Positions 16,435 to 25,537 of a stretch of DNA of 64,000 bases are shown here, one piece after another. The notes under the pieces are model-generated. The model was not told where the DNA came from, ran no database searches, and saw only the letters and a list, made by a program, of their open reading frames with translations. The stretch comes from Bacteroides stercoris ATCC 43183. GTDB lineage: Bacteria; Bacteroidota; Bacteroidia; Bacteroidales; Bacteroidaceae. The first letter of the stretch is position 1, and every line of letters starts with the position of its first letter. The stretch lies in the NCBI RefSeq assembly GCF_025147325.1, contig NZ_CP102262.1:2728001-2792000 (forward strand). Reading direction: 5' to 3'. A program made the translations under genes and the position numbers.

Positions 16435-17649
16435 TTATTGCATCAATTTTTCTATTTCATCAAATTCAGGACCCATTTGTAAGTTATAATAAACTCTGTA
16501 TAATCCATTTAGCCACAAATCTTTCTGTTCAGGTTTCAGTTCTCTTGCTTTTTCATAATTAGGTCTTGCCTTTTCATAGAAAACTTTCAGTGTAGCTTGG
16601 TCTTCTTTGTATTTTGGATTATTGACATCAGTAGTAGCTTTTTCAGAGAAATCCTGAGCTTGCAGGCAATAGATTAAGCCCAAGTTGGAATATGCTTCTG
16701 CATAGTTAGGATCTACTTCAATGGTTTTGTTGTAGAATTCAATGGCTTTTTCATAATCTTTCATGTTATGATAAAGGTATCCTTTTACGTACAAATAGAA
16801 TGTGTTATTAGGATCTTTAGCCAACATATCATCTGCAAACTGCATTGCTTCGTCAAACTTATTATTATTGCTATAATAATCAATCAGATGTCCAAAGAAG
16901 AATGAATGTTCAGGATACTTTTGGATACCATCTTTTAAGGAAGCGATCCACTTGACAGTATCACCTTGAGCTTTCAATGCTGTAGAAATAAATTCCATGG
17001 CATATTTACCCACTTCTTTGTCCTCCTTTGCATAAGGTGCATATTTCAACACGCTTGGATAATCTTCCATTTTGGCTGCAGCTAAGCTTGCATAATAAGC
17101 AATTTGGGGCAATACAGTATCTGTTTGAAGCAGATTCTCCTTTTCAAACATAGGATTGATGGCAATGTCTACATAAGTTGCGAAGAAATCCAAAGCCTCT
17201 TTATTCTTATCTAAATTAAAGAACTGGATACCACCGTTAATCAGGTTGGGACGCGCAGCTAATATAGCAGCACTGTTCGATCTTCTGAACTTATTTTTGA
17301 TTTTACCTTTTTCGTTAGGAATCTGTGCAAGTTCATCGCATTTAAAGTAGTATTTGCACATATTCAGTGCGCTGTTATACACTTTAAGAGTATCATAAGG
17401 CTTTCTTAAATAAGCATTCTCCATTTCCTTTTCATTGATTCTCTTTTGAATAAAGCCGGCTACATCCCATGTTTCGGCGTTGTCTTTGGTTTCAGCATTG
17501 TTCAGAGCTTCATTGATGAGCTTCTCTGCTTGTGCAAAATCCGGTTTTACGTCGTTAGCGATGCTTTTTGCCTCTTTCACGCTCTTTTCCTGAGCGAAGG
17601 TAAAGCCTGCCGCAAGTAGTAAAACCATTGAAAATAATACTCTTTTCAT
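16435..17649 (-). CDS. Exported TPR-repeat protein
   Basis: A 404-residue protein with a signal peptide (MKRVLFSMVLLLAAGFTFAQ) and several tetratricopeptide repeats, the clearest being NTFYLYVKGYLYHNMKDYEK followed by YNKTIEVDPNYAEAYSNLGL. It is predicted to be periplasmic or outer-membrane associated and to act through protein contacts; no catalytic motif is visible. The start at 17649 was chosen because it opens the signal peptide; a longer in-frame ORF to 17697 would overlap gyrA. It lies 31 bp downstream of the gyrA stop on the same strand and may be co-transcribed with it. Confidence 0.88.
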   Translation of the reverse strand: MKRVLFSMVLLLAAGFTFAQEKSVKEAKSIANDVKPDFAQAEKLINEALNNAETKDNAETWDVAGFIQKRINEKEMENAYLRKPYDTLKVYNSALNMCKYYFKCDELAQIPNEKGKIKNKFRRSNSAAILAARPNLINGGIQFFNLDKNKEALDFFATYVDIAINPMFEKENLLQTDTVLPQIAYYASLAAAKMEDYPSVLKYAPYAKEDKEVGKYAMEFISTALKAQGDTVKWIASLKDGIQKYPEHSFFFGHLIDYYSNNNKFDEAMQFADDMLAKDPNNTFYLYVKGYLYHNMKDYEKAIEFYNKTIEVDPNYAEAYSNLGLIYCLQAQDFSEKATTDVNNPKYKEDQATLKVFYEKARPNYEKARELKPEQKDLWLNGLYRVYYNLQMGPEFDEIEKLMQ

Positions 17650-17680
17650 GATTGTAGAAAATTTTAAATTAATATTGTGT

Positions 17681-20212
17681 CTATTCTTCATTTTCATTGT
17701 TTACTATATCGTTCTGAGTTTTTTCTGATGCATCGCTATCCTCTTCTGCAATGATATCCTCTTCGGTTTCCGAGGTAACTTTACATACGGATCCAATTTC
17801 ATCATTACGTTTTTCAAGATTAATCAGTCGTACTCCCTGCGTAGCACGTCCCATTATACGAACATCTGCTACTTTCAGACGGATGGTGATACCCGATTTA
17901 TTGATAATCATTAAATCATTCTCGTCTGTTACAGACTTGATTGTTACCAGTTTGCCGGTTTTATCGGTGATATTCATAGTTTTTACACCTTTACCGCCAC
18001 GGTTTGTCTTACGATAATCCTCAATATCAGAACGTTTACCGTATCCTTGTTCTGACACAACCATGATTGTCTCAGTTTCAGGGTCTTTGATGCAAATCAT
18101 TCCGACAACTTCGTCTTGCCCGTCTTCATCGAGCGTCATGCCGCGTACACCGGTAGCTGTACGTCCCATTACGCGTACGGCACTTTCGTGGAAACGGATA
18201 GCACGTCCGTTGCGATTGGCAATGATAATCTCATTGTCACCGTTAGTCATGCGCACCTCGATTACGCGGTCATCTTCGCGGATTGTAATGGCATTGACAC
18301 CATTTTGGCGAGGACGGGAATATTGTTCGAGCAATGTTTTCTTAATGACGCCATTCTTTGTGCAGAACAGTACATAATGACTGTTAATGAAATCCTGGTC
18401 GTTCAGGTTCTTCACGCGCAGGTATGCATTTACGGCGTCATCAGAGTCTATATTCAATAGGTTCTGAATGGCGCGTCCCTTAGAATTTTTGGTTCCTTCG
18501 GGTATCTCATATACTTTCAGCCAATAGCACTTACCTTTTTGAGTGAAGAACATCATGGTATTGTGCATTGTTGCAGGATATATATGTTCTACAAAGTCCT
18601 CATCGCGTGTCTCTGTTCCCTTAGAACCTACCCCACCGCGGTTTTGGGCACGGAATTCGCTTAACGGCGTACGCTTGATATATCCCATATGAGAAATGGT
18701 AATAATCATTTCATCGTCTGCATAGAAATCTTCCGGGTTGAATTCTTCCGACGAATAAACTATTTCAGAGCGGCGTTCATCACCGTATTTAGTTTTAATC
18801 TCGATTAATTCATCTTTGATAACCTTGCGGCAGAGTTCGTCGTTAACAAGGATTTCTTCCAGATAAGCAATCTGCTTTTGGATTTCCTCATACTCGGCAT
18901 GGAGTTGGTCCTGCATGAGTCCGGTTAACTGGCGCAGACGCATCTCTACGATGGCGCGCGATTGGATTTCAGTTAATTCAAAACGCTCCATCAAACCGCT
19001 GATTGCGTCATTCGGAGTTTTGGCGGCACGGATGATTTTGATTACCTCGTCAATATTGTCCGATGCGATAATCAAACCTTCTAAGATATGGGCACGTTCT
19101 TTAGCTTTACGCAAATCATATTGTGTACGGCGGATAACTACGTCGTGACGATGCTCTACGAAATACTTGATGAGGTCTTTCAGGTTCAGCAATCGAGGAC
19201 GCCCGTGTACCAATGCCACGTTGTTTACGCCGAAAGAAGTCTGCAACAATGTCATCTTGTAGAGCTTGTTCAGCACTACACTGGCGTTGGCATCGCGTTT
19301 TACGTCGATGACGATGCGCATACCTTCGCGGTCAGACTCGTCGTTGGCATTGGAAATGCCCTCTATCTTTTTTTCGTTGGCTAAATCGGCGATGGATTTG
19401 ATTAATTCGGCCTTATTTACTCCGTAAGGAATTTCGGTTACGACGATTTTGTCATGCGTGGAAGATGTTTCAATCTCAGCCTTGGCGCGCATTACGACAC
19501 GTCCGCGACCAGTCATGTAGGCTTCGCGCACACCGCTCATACCATATATATAACCGCCTGTCGGGAAGTCGGGAGCTTTGACGTAAGTCATCAAATCTTC
19601 GATGTCGATATCATTATTGTCGATATATGCGACGCAGGCATCTATCACTTCGGACAGATTATGGGTCGGCATATTCGTGGCCATACCTACGGCGATACCG
19701 GAAGCACCGTTAACAAGAAGGTTCGGAATGCGGGTCGGCATTACGGTAGGTTCCAGCAACGAGTCATCGAAGTTGGTTTGCATGTCTACAGTCTCTTTAT
19801 CAAGATCCTGCATCATTTCTTCTCCAATCTTTTGCAAGCGGCATTCCGTGTAACGCATGGCGGCTGCGCTGTCACCGTCCACAGAACCGTAGTTGCCTTG
19901 TCCGTCTACAAGCATGTAGCGCATAGCCCACGGCTGTGCCATACGGACGAGAGCGCCATATACGGATGAGTCACCGTGCGGGTGATATTTACCTAATACC
20001 TCACCGACAACTCTCGCAGATTTCTTATAGGGTTTATCCGACGTATTTCCCAGTCCCATCATACCGAAAAGAATTCTTCGGTGAACAGGTTTAAAACCAT
20101 CTCTAACATCCGGAAGGGCACGTGAAACAATGACCGACATGGAGTAGTCAATGTACGAAGACTTCATTTCCTCCTCGATGTTAATCTTTATAATTCTGTC
20201 TTGTTCAAGCAT
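17681..20212 (-). CDS. gyrA: DNA gyrase subunit A
   Basis: The 843-residue subunit cuts and rejoins DNA during negative supercoiling. The N-terminal breakage-reunion domain has the catalytic tyrosine at 121 in AAAMRYTE. The C-terminal domain carries the wrapping blades with repeated GxxG-type turns ([36 protein letters not shown]) and a GyrA-box-like ENRGG segment ([10 protein letters not shown]). The quinolone-determining stretch is [17 protein letters not shown]: Ser82 is kept, but the position equal to E. coli Asp87 is Gly86. The tail is short and acidic. The start region [20 protein letters not shown] matches the family. Confidence 0.96.
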   Translation of the reverse strand: MLEQDRIIKINIEEEMKSSYIDYSMSVIVSRALPDVRDGFKPVHRRILFGMMGLGNTSDKPYKKSARVVGEVLGKYHPHGDSSVYGALVRMAQPWAMRYMLVDGQGNYGSVDGDSAAAMRYTECRLQKIGEEMMQDLDKETVDMQTNFDDSLLEPTVMPTRIPNLLVNGASGIAVGMATNMPTHNLSEVIDACVAYIDNNDIDIEDLMTYVKAPDFPTGGYIYGMSGVREAYMTGRGRVVMRAKAEIETSSTHDKIVVTEIPYGVNKAELIKSIADLANEKKIEGISNANDESDREGMRIVIDVKRDANASVVLNKLYKMTLLQTSFGVNNVALVHGRPRLLNLKDLIKYFVEHRHDVVIRRTQYDLRKAKERAHILEGLIIASDNIDEVIKIIRAAKTPNDAISGLMERFELTEIQSRAIVEMRLRQLTGLMQDQLHAEYEEIQKQIAYLEEILVNDELCRKVIKDELIEIKTKYGDERRSEIVYSSEEFNPEDFYADDEMIITISHMGYIKRTPLSEFRAQNRGGVGSKGTETRDEDFVEHIYPATMHNTMMFFTQKGKCYWLKVYEIPEGTKNSKGRAIQNLLNIDSDDAVNAYLRVKNLNDQDFINSHYVLFCTKNGVIKKTLLEQYSRPRQNGVNAITIREDDRVIEVRMTNGDNEIIIANRNGRAIRFHESAVRVMGRTATGVRGMTLDEDGQDEVVGMICIKDPETETIMVVSEQGYGKRSDIEDYRKTNRGGKGVKTMNITDKTGKLVTIKSVTDENDLMIINKSGITIRLKVADVRIMGRATQGVRLINLEKRNDEIGSVCKVTSETEEDIIAEEDSDASEKTQNDIVNNENEE

Positions 20213-20395
20213 TTAAAAAGATTATTAATTATACATTTGCGGGTTTGTGAAAAACCACGCTAAAGTACTGCTTTTTTACGATATACAAAAGTTTTCCCTC
20301 ATAAACTTTGTTGCAGATTTCCATGCTTGAAACCCCGTTTGGATGTATGGTTTTTCGTTTGATGTATAATCGGTTAAAAATAAGACAGATACAAG

Positions 20396-20527
20396 TACCA
20401 GAAAGATACCTCCCTTTGGTACTCGGTGTACCTTACTAAGGTACGAGCCGTACCAAGCTTAGGTATATGAAGTTTCTTAGGTTGGTACATCGAATACCAA
20501 CCGTTGGTACGGATGAAATTCCCACGT
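20396..20527. repeat. 22-bp periodic array of GGTAC-N5-GTACC palindromes
   Basis: Units begin at 20418, 20440, 20462, 20484 and 20506, exactly 22 bp apart, each opening GGTAC or GGTAT. Units 1 and 2 are perfect 5+5 palindromes with 5-bp centres (GGTACTCGGTGTACC and GGTACGAGCCGTACC); unit 4 is GGTACATCGAATACC. A weaker unit ending ATACC precedes them at 20396-20410. No spacer sequence lies between units. Confidence 0.75.
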
Positions 20528-20628
20528 ATTATAATATAATGTGTAGGGCGAACCGGAAAGATGTGATTTATGGCACGGGATTTGTATATTATTAATCCAG
20601 TTTATGGTATGCAATATAAAGAAATGCG

Positions 20629-20636
20629 TATCTTTG
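20629..20636 (+). promoter_or_regulatory. -7 box for clpC
   Basis: TATCTTTG matches TAnnTTTG and lies 37 bp before the clpC start. No clear TTG -33 box is seen at 19-21 bp, which may point to activator dependence. Confidence 0.45.
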
Positions 20637-20672
20637 TCAGTCAAAACCTTTAATTAAGGAGATAAAAATTAT

Positions 20673-23201
20673 ATGAACAATCAATTTTCACAAAGAGTTT
20701 CTGATATTATAACTTATAGCAAGGAAGAAGCCAATCGACTGAGAAATAGATATATTGGCCCGGAGCATCTTCTGCTCGGCATGCTACGTGACGGTGGAGG
20801 AAAAGCTATCGAGATATTGATGAAACTCGATATAGACTTGAAGCAAGTAAAAAAGCGCATTGAAAGCTTCTTGAGAGATGCCGAAGACGACACCCTATTA
20901 CCCGATGCGGATGTGCCATTGTCGCCAATGGCCGCTAAGATATTGAAGATGTGCATTCTGGAAGCGCGCATTTTAAAGAGTTCAACAGCCGATGCCGAAC
21001 ATGTGCTGTTGGCTATACTGAAGGATGGCGACAACCTGGCTGCCACCGTCCTGGAAGAGAACCAGGTGAATTATCAAGCTGTATTTGAACAGCTTACAAT
21101 GCAATCCACCAACCCGAATGCTGGTATGGGATTTCCGGAAGAAGAGGAAGAAGAGGATGAAGACATGAACATGTCCCACTCTTCTCGCAATGCAGGACAA
21201 GGAGCGGCTTCTTCTGCACAGACTGCCTCGAAGAAGTCTTCCAATGATACTCCGGTCCTGGATAACTTCGGTACGGACATGACCCGTGCGGCAGAAGAAG
21301 GCAAGCTCGATCCGGTTGTAGGGCGTGAGCGTGAGATAGAACGCTTGGCGCAGATATTGAGTCGTCGTAAGAAAAACAATCCGGTGCTGATTGGTGAGCC
21401 GGGTGTCGGCAAGTCGGCTATTGTAGAGGGGTTGGCACTGCGTATCGTTCAAAAGAAAGTATCCCGTATCTTGTTTGACAAGCGGGTGATAATGCTCGAT
21501 ATGGCCTCTGTTGTAGCCGGAACCAAATACCGCGGACAGTTTGAAGAGCGCATTCGCTCCATTATCAATGAGTTGCAGAAGAATCCGAACGTAATCTTGT
21601 TCATAGACGAGATTCATACTATTGTAGGCGCCGGTGCAGCTGCCGGTTCTATGGATGCAGCCAATATGTTGAAGCCGGCTTTGGCTCGCGGCGAAATACA
21701 ATGTATCGGTGCTACCACGCTTGACGAATACAGAAAGAATATCGAGAAAGACGGTGCTTTGGAGCGTCGTTTTCAGAAAGTTATAGTAGAACCCACTACT
21801 CCGGAAGAAACGCTCCAGATACTGAGAAACATAAAAGAGAAGTACGAAGACCATCATAATGTGAGCTATACGGACGAAGCGTTAGAGGCATGTGTCAAGT
21901 TGGCAGAGCGTTATATAACCGACCGTAACTTCCCGGATAAAGCCATTGATGCTTTGGACGAAGCCGGTTCGCGTGTGCATCTGACGAACATTAATGTTCC
22001 CAAAGAGATTGAAGAGCAAGAAAAGCTGATAGAAGACGCACGTGTTTTGAAGGCTGAAGCCGTAAAGTCGCAGAACTTTGAACTGGCCGCCAGTTATCGG
22101 GATAGAGAGAAAGAACTTTCCGCTCGCCTGGATGAAATGAAAGAGGAATGGGAAGTACGTCTCAAAGACGACCGTCAGCTCGTTGGAGAGGAAGAAATAG
22201 CCAATGTCATATCGATGATGTCCGGTATTCCGGTGCAACGTATGGCTCAGGCGGAAAGCCTTAAGCTTGCAGGTATGAAAGAAGATTTGCAGGCAAAAGT
22301 TGTGGCTCAGGATGCTGCGATAGAAAAACTTACCAAAGCCATCCTGCGCAGCCGTGTAGGCTTGAAAGACCCTAACCGCCCTATCGGAACGTTTATGTTT
22401 CTCGGTCCTACCGGCGTGGGTAAAACGCATTTGGCCAAGCAGTTGGCTAAATATATGTTTGGTTCCAGCGATGCGCTGATACGCATTGATATGAGCGAAT
22501 ATATGGAGAAATATACGGTGTCCCGTATGATTGGAGCGGCCCCGGGGTATGTCGGTTATGAGGAAGGCGGACAGTTGACTGAGAAGGTACGCCGGAAACC
22601 TTATTCCATAGTGCTGTTGGACGAAATTGAAAAAGCTCACCCGGATGTGTTCAATATCTTGTTGCAGGTGTTGGATGAGGGACGTCTTACTGACAATTAT
22701 GGCAGAACGATTGACTTTAAGAATACAGTCATCATCATGACCTCCAATATCGGTACCCGCCAGTTGAAAGAGTTCGGTCGTGGCGTAGGTTTTGCGGCAC
22801 AGGCACGTACGGATGATAACGAGTACTCGCGCAGTGTGATTCAGAAAGCATTGAACAAGACCTTTGCTCCTGAGTTCCTGAACCGTCTGGATGAAATCAT
22901 AACGTTTGACCAGCTTTCGCTGGATGCCATTACGAAGATTGTGGACATAGAGCTGAAAGGTTTGTATGAACGGATTGAAGCCATTGGCTATAAGATGGTT
23001 GTAGATGATGAAGCCAAGAGATTCCTTGCTGCCAAAGGCTACGATGTGCAGTTTGGCGCCCGTCCGTTGAAGCGTGCCATTCAGAATTATCTGGAAGACG
23101 GACTTTCGGAGCTGATTGTGTCTGCCGGATTACAGCCCGGTGATACGGTTAATGTTTCTGTCGATAAGGAAAAAGATGAGTTGAGTATAACCAAAGCCTA
23201 A
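20673..23201 (+). CDS. clpC: ClpC-type AAA+ unfoldase, ATP-binding subunit of Clp protease
   Basis: An 842-residue HSP100 protein that unfolds substrates and feeds them to ClpP. The N-terminal Clp repeat domain covers about 1-150, followed by an acidic, Ser-rich linker ([11 protein letters not shown]). AAA-1 has Walker A GEPGVGKS at about 241. A middle region has UVR-like character ([20 protein letters not shown]), as in ClpC. AAA-2 has Walker A GPTGVGKT at about 578. The ClpP-docking tripeptide VGF is present in GRGVGFAAQ, which argues for ClpC and against ClpB. The ATG at 20673 follows AAGGAG. The 22-bp repeat array lies upstream. Confidence 0.94.
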   Translation: MNNQFSQRVSDIITYSKEEANRLRNRYIGPEHLLLGMLRDGGGKAIEILMKLDIDLKQVKKRIESFLRDAEDDTLLPDADVPLSPMAAKILKMCILEARILKSSTADAEHVLLAILKDGDNLAATVLEENQVNYQAVFEQLTMQSTNPNAGMGFPEEEEEEDEDMNMSHSSRNAGQGAASSAQTASKKSSNDTPVLDNFGTDMTRAAEEGKLDPVVGREREIERLAQILSRRKKNNPVLIGEPGVGKSAIVEGLALRIVQKKVSRILFDKRVIMLDMASVVAGTKYRGQFEERIRSIINELQKNPNVILFIDEIHTIVGAGAAAGSMDAANMLKPALARGEIQCIGATTLDEYRKNIEKDGALERRFQKVIVEPTTPEETLQILRNIKEKYEDHHNVSYTDEALEACVKLAERYITDRNFPDKAIDALDEAGSRVHLTNINVPKEIEEQEKLIEDARVLKAEAVKSQNFELAASYRDREKELSARLDEMKEEWEVRLKDDRQLVGEEEIANVISMMSGIPVQRMAQAESLKLAGMKEDLQAKVVAQDAAIEKLTKAILRSRVGLKDPNRPIGTFMFLGPTGVGKTHLAKQLAKYMFGSSDALIRIDMSEYMEKYTVSRMIGAAPGYVGYEEGGQLTEKVRRKPYSIVLLDEIEKAHPDVFNILLQVLDEGRLTDNYGRTIDFKNTVIIMTSNIGTRQLKEFGRGVGFAAQARTDDNEYSRSVIQKALNKTFAPEFLNRLDEIITFDQLSLDAITKIVDIELKGLYERIEAIGYKMVVDDEAKRFLAAKGYDVQFGARPLKRAIQNYLEDGLSELIVSAGLQPGDTVNVSVDKEKDELSITKA

Positions 23202-23225
23202 CAAGCCTTTATAATAAAACAGTCA

Positions 23226-23259
23226 AAATGTCAGTTCTCCGGGACTGGCATTTTTTTTG
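23226..23259 (+). terminator. Terminator of clpC
   Basis: Hairpin AATGTCAGT (23227-23235) against ACTGGCATT (23244-23252), one G-T pair, followed by a run of T. Confidence 0.8.
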
Positions 23260-23311
23260 TGTTCAGTTTGCCAAAACAATAAAAATACAAATCTAAAAAT
23301 ATAAACTTAGT

Positions 23312-25360
23312 ATGCAAAAAGGAAATATTGGGGTAACTACAGAGAATATCTTCCCCGTTATCAAAAAGTTTTTGTACAGTGACCATGAAATCTTCCTTCG
23401 TGAGTTAGTCTCTAATGCCGTCGATGCTACCCAGAAACTTAAAACACTGGCTTCTATCGGTGAGTTTAAGGGTGAACTCGGTGATTTGACCGTGCATGTG
23501 TCCTTAGGCAAGGATACGATTACCGTATCCGATCGTGGTATCGGCCTGACGGCAGAAGAAATAGATAAATACATCAATCAGATTGCATTCTCGGGAGCCA
23601 ACGACTTCCTGGAGAAATATAAGAATGATGCCAATGCCATTATCGGTCATTTCGGACTTGGCTTTTACTCGGCTTTTATGGTTGCCAAGAAGGTCGAAAT
23701 CATCACCAAATCCTATCAGGATGGTGCTAAAGCCGTGAAATGGACTTGCGACGGTAGTCCGGAGTTTACCATCGAAGATACGGACAAGGCAGAACGCGGA
23801 ACGGATATCGTTCTTTATATAGACGACGATTGCAAGGAATTCCTTGAAGAAGCGCGCATCTCTTCTCTTTTGAAGAAGTATTGCAGCTTCCTTCCTGTTC
23901 CCGTTGCATTCGGCAAGAAAAAAGAATGGAAAGACGGCAAGCAGGTTGAAACATCCGAAGATAACATCATCAACAACGCTAATCCATTGTGGACGCTGAA
24001 GCCCAGCGAATTAAAAGACGAGGATTACAAGAAGTTCTATCGCGACCTCTATCCGATGTCCGATGAACCCTTGTTCTGGATACATCTGAACGTGGATTAT
24101 CCGTTCCATCTTACTGGTATTCTGTACTTCCCGAAGGTAAAGAGCAATATAGAGTTGAACAAGAACAAAATCCAGCTTTATTGCAATCAGGTCTATGTAA
24201 CGGACTCTGTAGAGGGTATTGTTCCAGACTTTCTGACATTGCTGCACGGTGTACTCGATTCGCCGGATATTCCGCTGAACGTATCCCGTTCCTATTTGCA
24301 AAGTGACTCCAATGTGAAGAAAATCTCTACATATATTACGAAGAAAGTATCCGACCGCTTGCAATCCATATTCAAGAACGACCGTAAGCAATTTGAAGAG
24401 AAGTGGAACGATTTGAAAATCTTCATCAACTACGGAATGCTCACACAAGAGGATTTCTATGATAGGGCAAAGGATTTCGCCTTTCTCTCCGATACGGATG
24501 ACAAGTATTATACCTTCGAAGAGTATAAGACCTTGATAAAGGATAGCCAGACGGATAAGGATGGTAATCTGATTTATCTGTATGCCAACAACAAAGACGA
24601 GCAATACAGCTATATCGAGGCTGCCAAGAATAAGGGATATAATGTGCTGTTGATGGGCGGCCAGCTTGATGTTGCCATGGTAAGCATGCTGGAGCAAAAG
24701 TTTGAGAAAGTGCGTTTCACCCGTGTAGACAGTGATGTCGTTGACAATCTGATAGTGAAGGAAGACAAGGCGAAAGATGCCTTGGAAGCCGATAAACAGG
24801 AGGTTCTCTCTGTTATCTTCAAGAGCCAGTTGCCGCAGATAGAAAAAACAGAGTTCAATGTAATGGCTCAAGCCTTGGGTGAAAATGCTTCACCGGTCAT
24901 GATTACTCAAAGCGAGTACATGCGTCGTATGAAAGAAATGGCTAATATCCAGGCAGGAATGAGTTTCTATGGCGAAATGCCGGACATGTTCAACCTGGTA
25001 TTGAATGCCGACCATAAACTGGTAAAGGAGATTCTGGCTGATGAAGACAAGGAATGTGCGGCTGCCGTTGCTCCGATTCAAAAAGAAATGGACGATGTAA
25101 ATACTCGTCGTAATGAATTGAAAAAGAAGCAGGAGGGCAAGAAAGACGAGGACATTCCTACAGCCGAAAAGGATGAGGTAAATGATTTGGATAAGAAGTG
25201 GGAAGATTTGAAAAACCGGAAAAATGGATTGTTTGCCGACTATGCCGCTCAGAATAAGGTTGTCCGTCAACTTATTGATTTGGCATTGCTTCAAAATGGC
25301 ATGTTGAAAGGTGAAGCTTTGAATAATTTTGTAAAGAGAAGCATCGATTTGATTAAATAA
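23312..25360 (+). CDS. htpG: Molecular chaperone HtpG (Hsp90)
   Basis: A 682-residue Hsp90 homologue that remodels client proteins with ATP. The N-terminal GHKL ATPase domain carries the motifs FLRELVSNAVDA, VSDRGIGLT and IGHFGLGFYSAFMVA. The middle domain follows, with the catalytic arginine loop (LPLNVSRSYLQSD-like: IPLNVSRSYLQ). The C-terminal dimerisation domain contains a charged Lys/Glu stretch (RRNELKKKQEGKKDEDIPTA) that is longer than in E. coli. It lies 110 bp after clpC on the same strand but behind a terminator, so it is its own unit; the adjacency of two stress chaperones is notable. Confidence 0.96.
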   Translation: MQKGNIGVTTENIFPVIKKFLYSDHEIFLRELVSNAVDATQKLKTLASIGEFKGELGDLTVHVSLGKDTITVSDRGIGLTAEEIDKYINQIAFSGANDFLEKYKNDANAIIGHFGLGFYSAFMVAKKVEIITKSYQDGAKAVKWTCDGSPEFTIEDTDKAERGTDIVLYIDDDCKEFLEEARISSLLKKYCSFLPVPVAFGKKKEWKDGKQVETSEDNIINNANPLWTLKPSELKDEDYKKFYRDLYPMSDEPLFWIHLNVDYPFHLTGILYFPKVKSNIELNKNKIQLYCNQVYVTDSVEGIVPDFLTLLHGVLDSPDIPLNVSRSYLQSDSNVKKISTYITKKVSDRLQSIFKNDRKQFEEKWNDLKIFINYGMLTQEDFYDRAKDFAFLSDTDDKYYTFEEYKTLIKDSQTDKDGNLIYLYANNKDEQYSYIEAAKNKGYNVLLMGGQLDVAMVSMLEQKFEKVRFTRVDSDVVDNLIVKEDKAKDALEADKQEVLSVIFKSQLPQIEKTEFNVMAQALGENASPVMITQSEYMRRMKEMANIQAGMSFYGEMPDMFNLVLNADHKLVKEILADEDKECAAAVAPIQKEMDDVNTRRNELKKKQEGKKDEDIPTAEKDEVNDLDKKWEDLKNRKNGLFADYAAQNKVVRQLIDLALLQNGMLKGEALNNFVKRSIDLIK

Positions 25361-25384
25361 GCCCCTTTAGATTTCTATTATAAC

Positions 25385-25425
25385 AGGGCATTGCAGCTAA
25401 TATGAGTTGTAATGCCCTTTTTTTG
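25385..25425 (+). terminator. Terminator of htpG
   Basis: Hairpin AGGGCATTGCAGCT (25385-25398) against AGTTGTAATGCCCT (25405-25418) with a T7 tail. Confidence 0.85.
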
Positions 25426-25488
25426 TCTGTTTTTTCGTAATAGGTCTGTTTTTTTTCGTTGGATACGAGGTTTTTGGAAACAATTGTC

Positions 25489-25496
25489 TATATTTG
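25489..25496 (+). promoter_or_regulatory. -7 box for the patatin-barrel gene
   Basis: TATATTTG fits TAnnTTTG and lies 41 bp before the ATG at 25538; no good -33 box is visible. Confidence 0.4.
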
Positions 25497-25537
25497 AGCA
25501 TTGAATAAATTAGTATATTTCACTCGAAACCGTATTC

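Larger units (their letters stand above)
20213..20672. other. Gene-free divergent region between gyrA and clpC
   Basis: This 460-bp gap must carry the promoters of both flanking genes. No open reading frame or RNA gene is visible. It contains a striking 22-bp periodic array at 20396-20527 (described separately) and a -7 box TATCTTTG at 20629-20636 that should serve clpC. Confidence 0.7.

Noticed and set aside
16368..16562. Short plus-strand ORF over the TPR gene 3' end
   Set aside because: It starts inside the convergent hairpin and is mostly antisense to the real gene.
20396..20527. CRISPR-like array
   Set aside because: Units are contiguous and degenerate with no unique spacers, only 21-22 bp long, and there are no cas genes in the window. 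The same holds for the arrays at 40429, 51788 and 63189.
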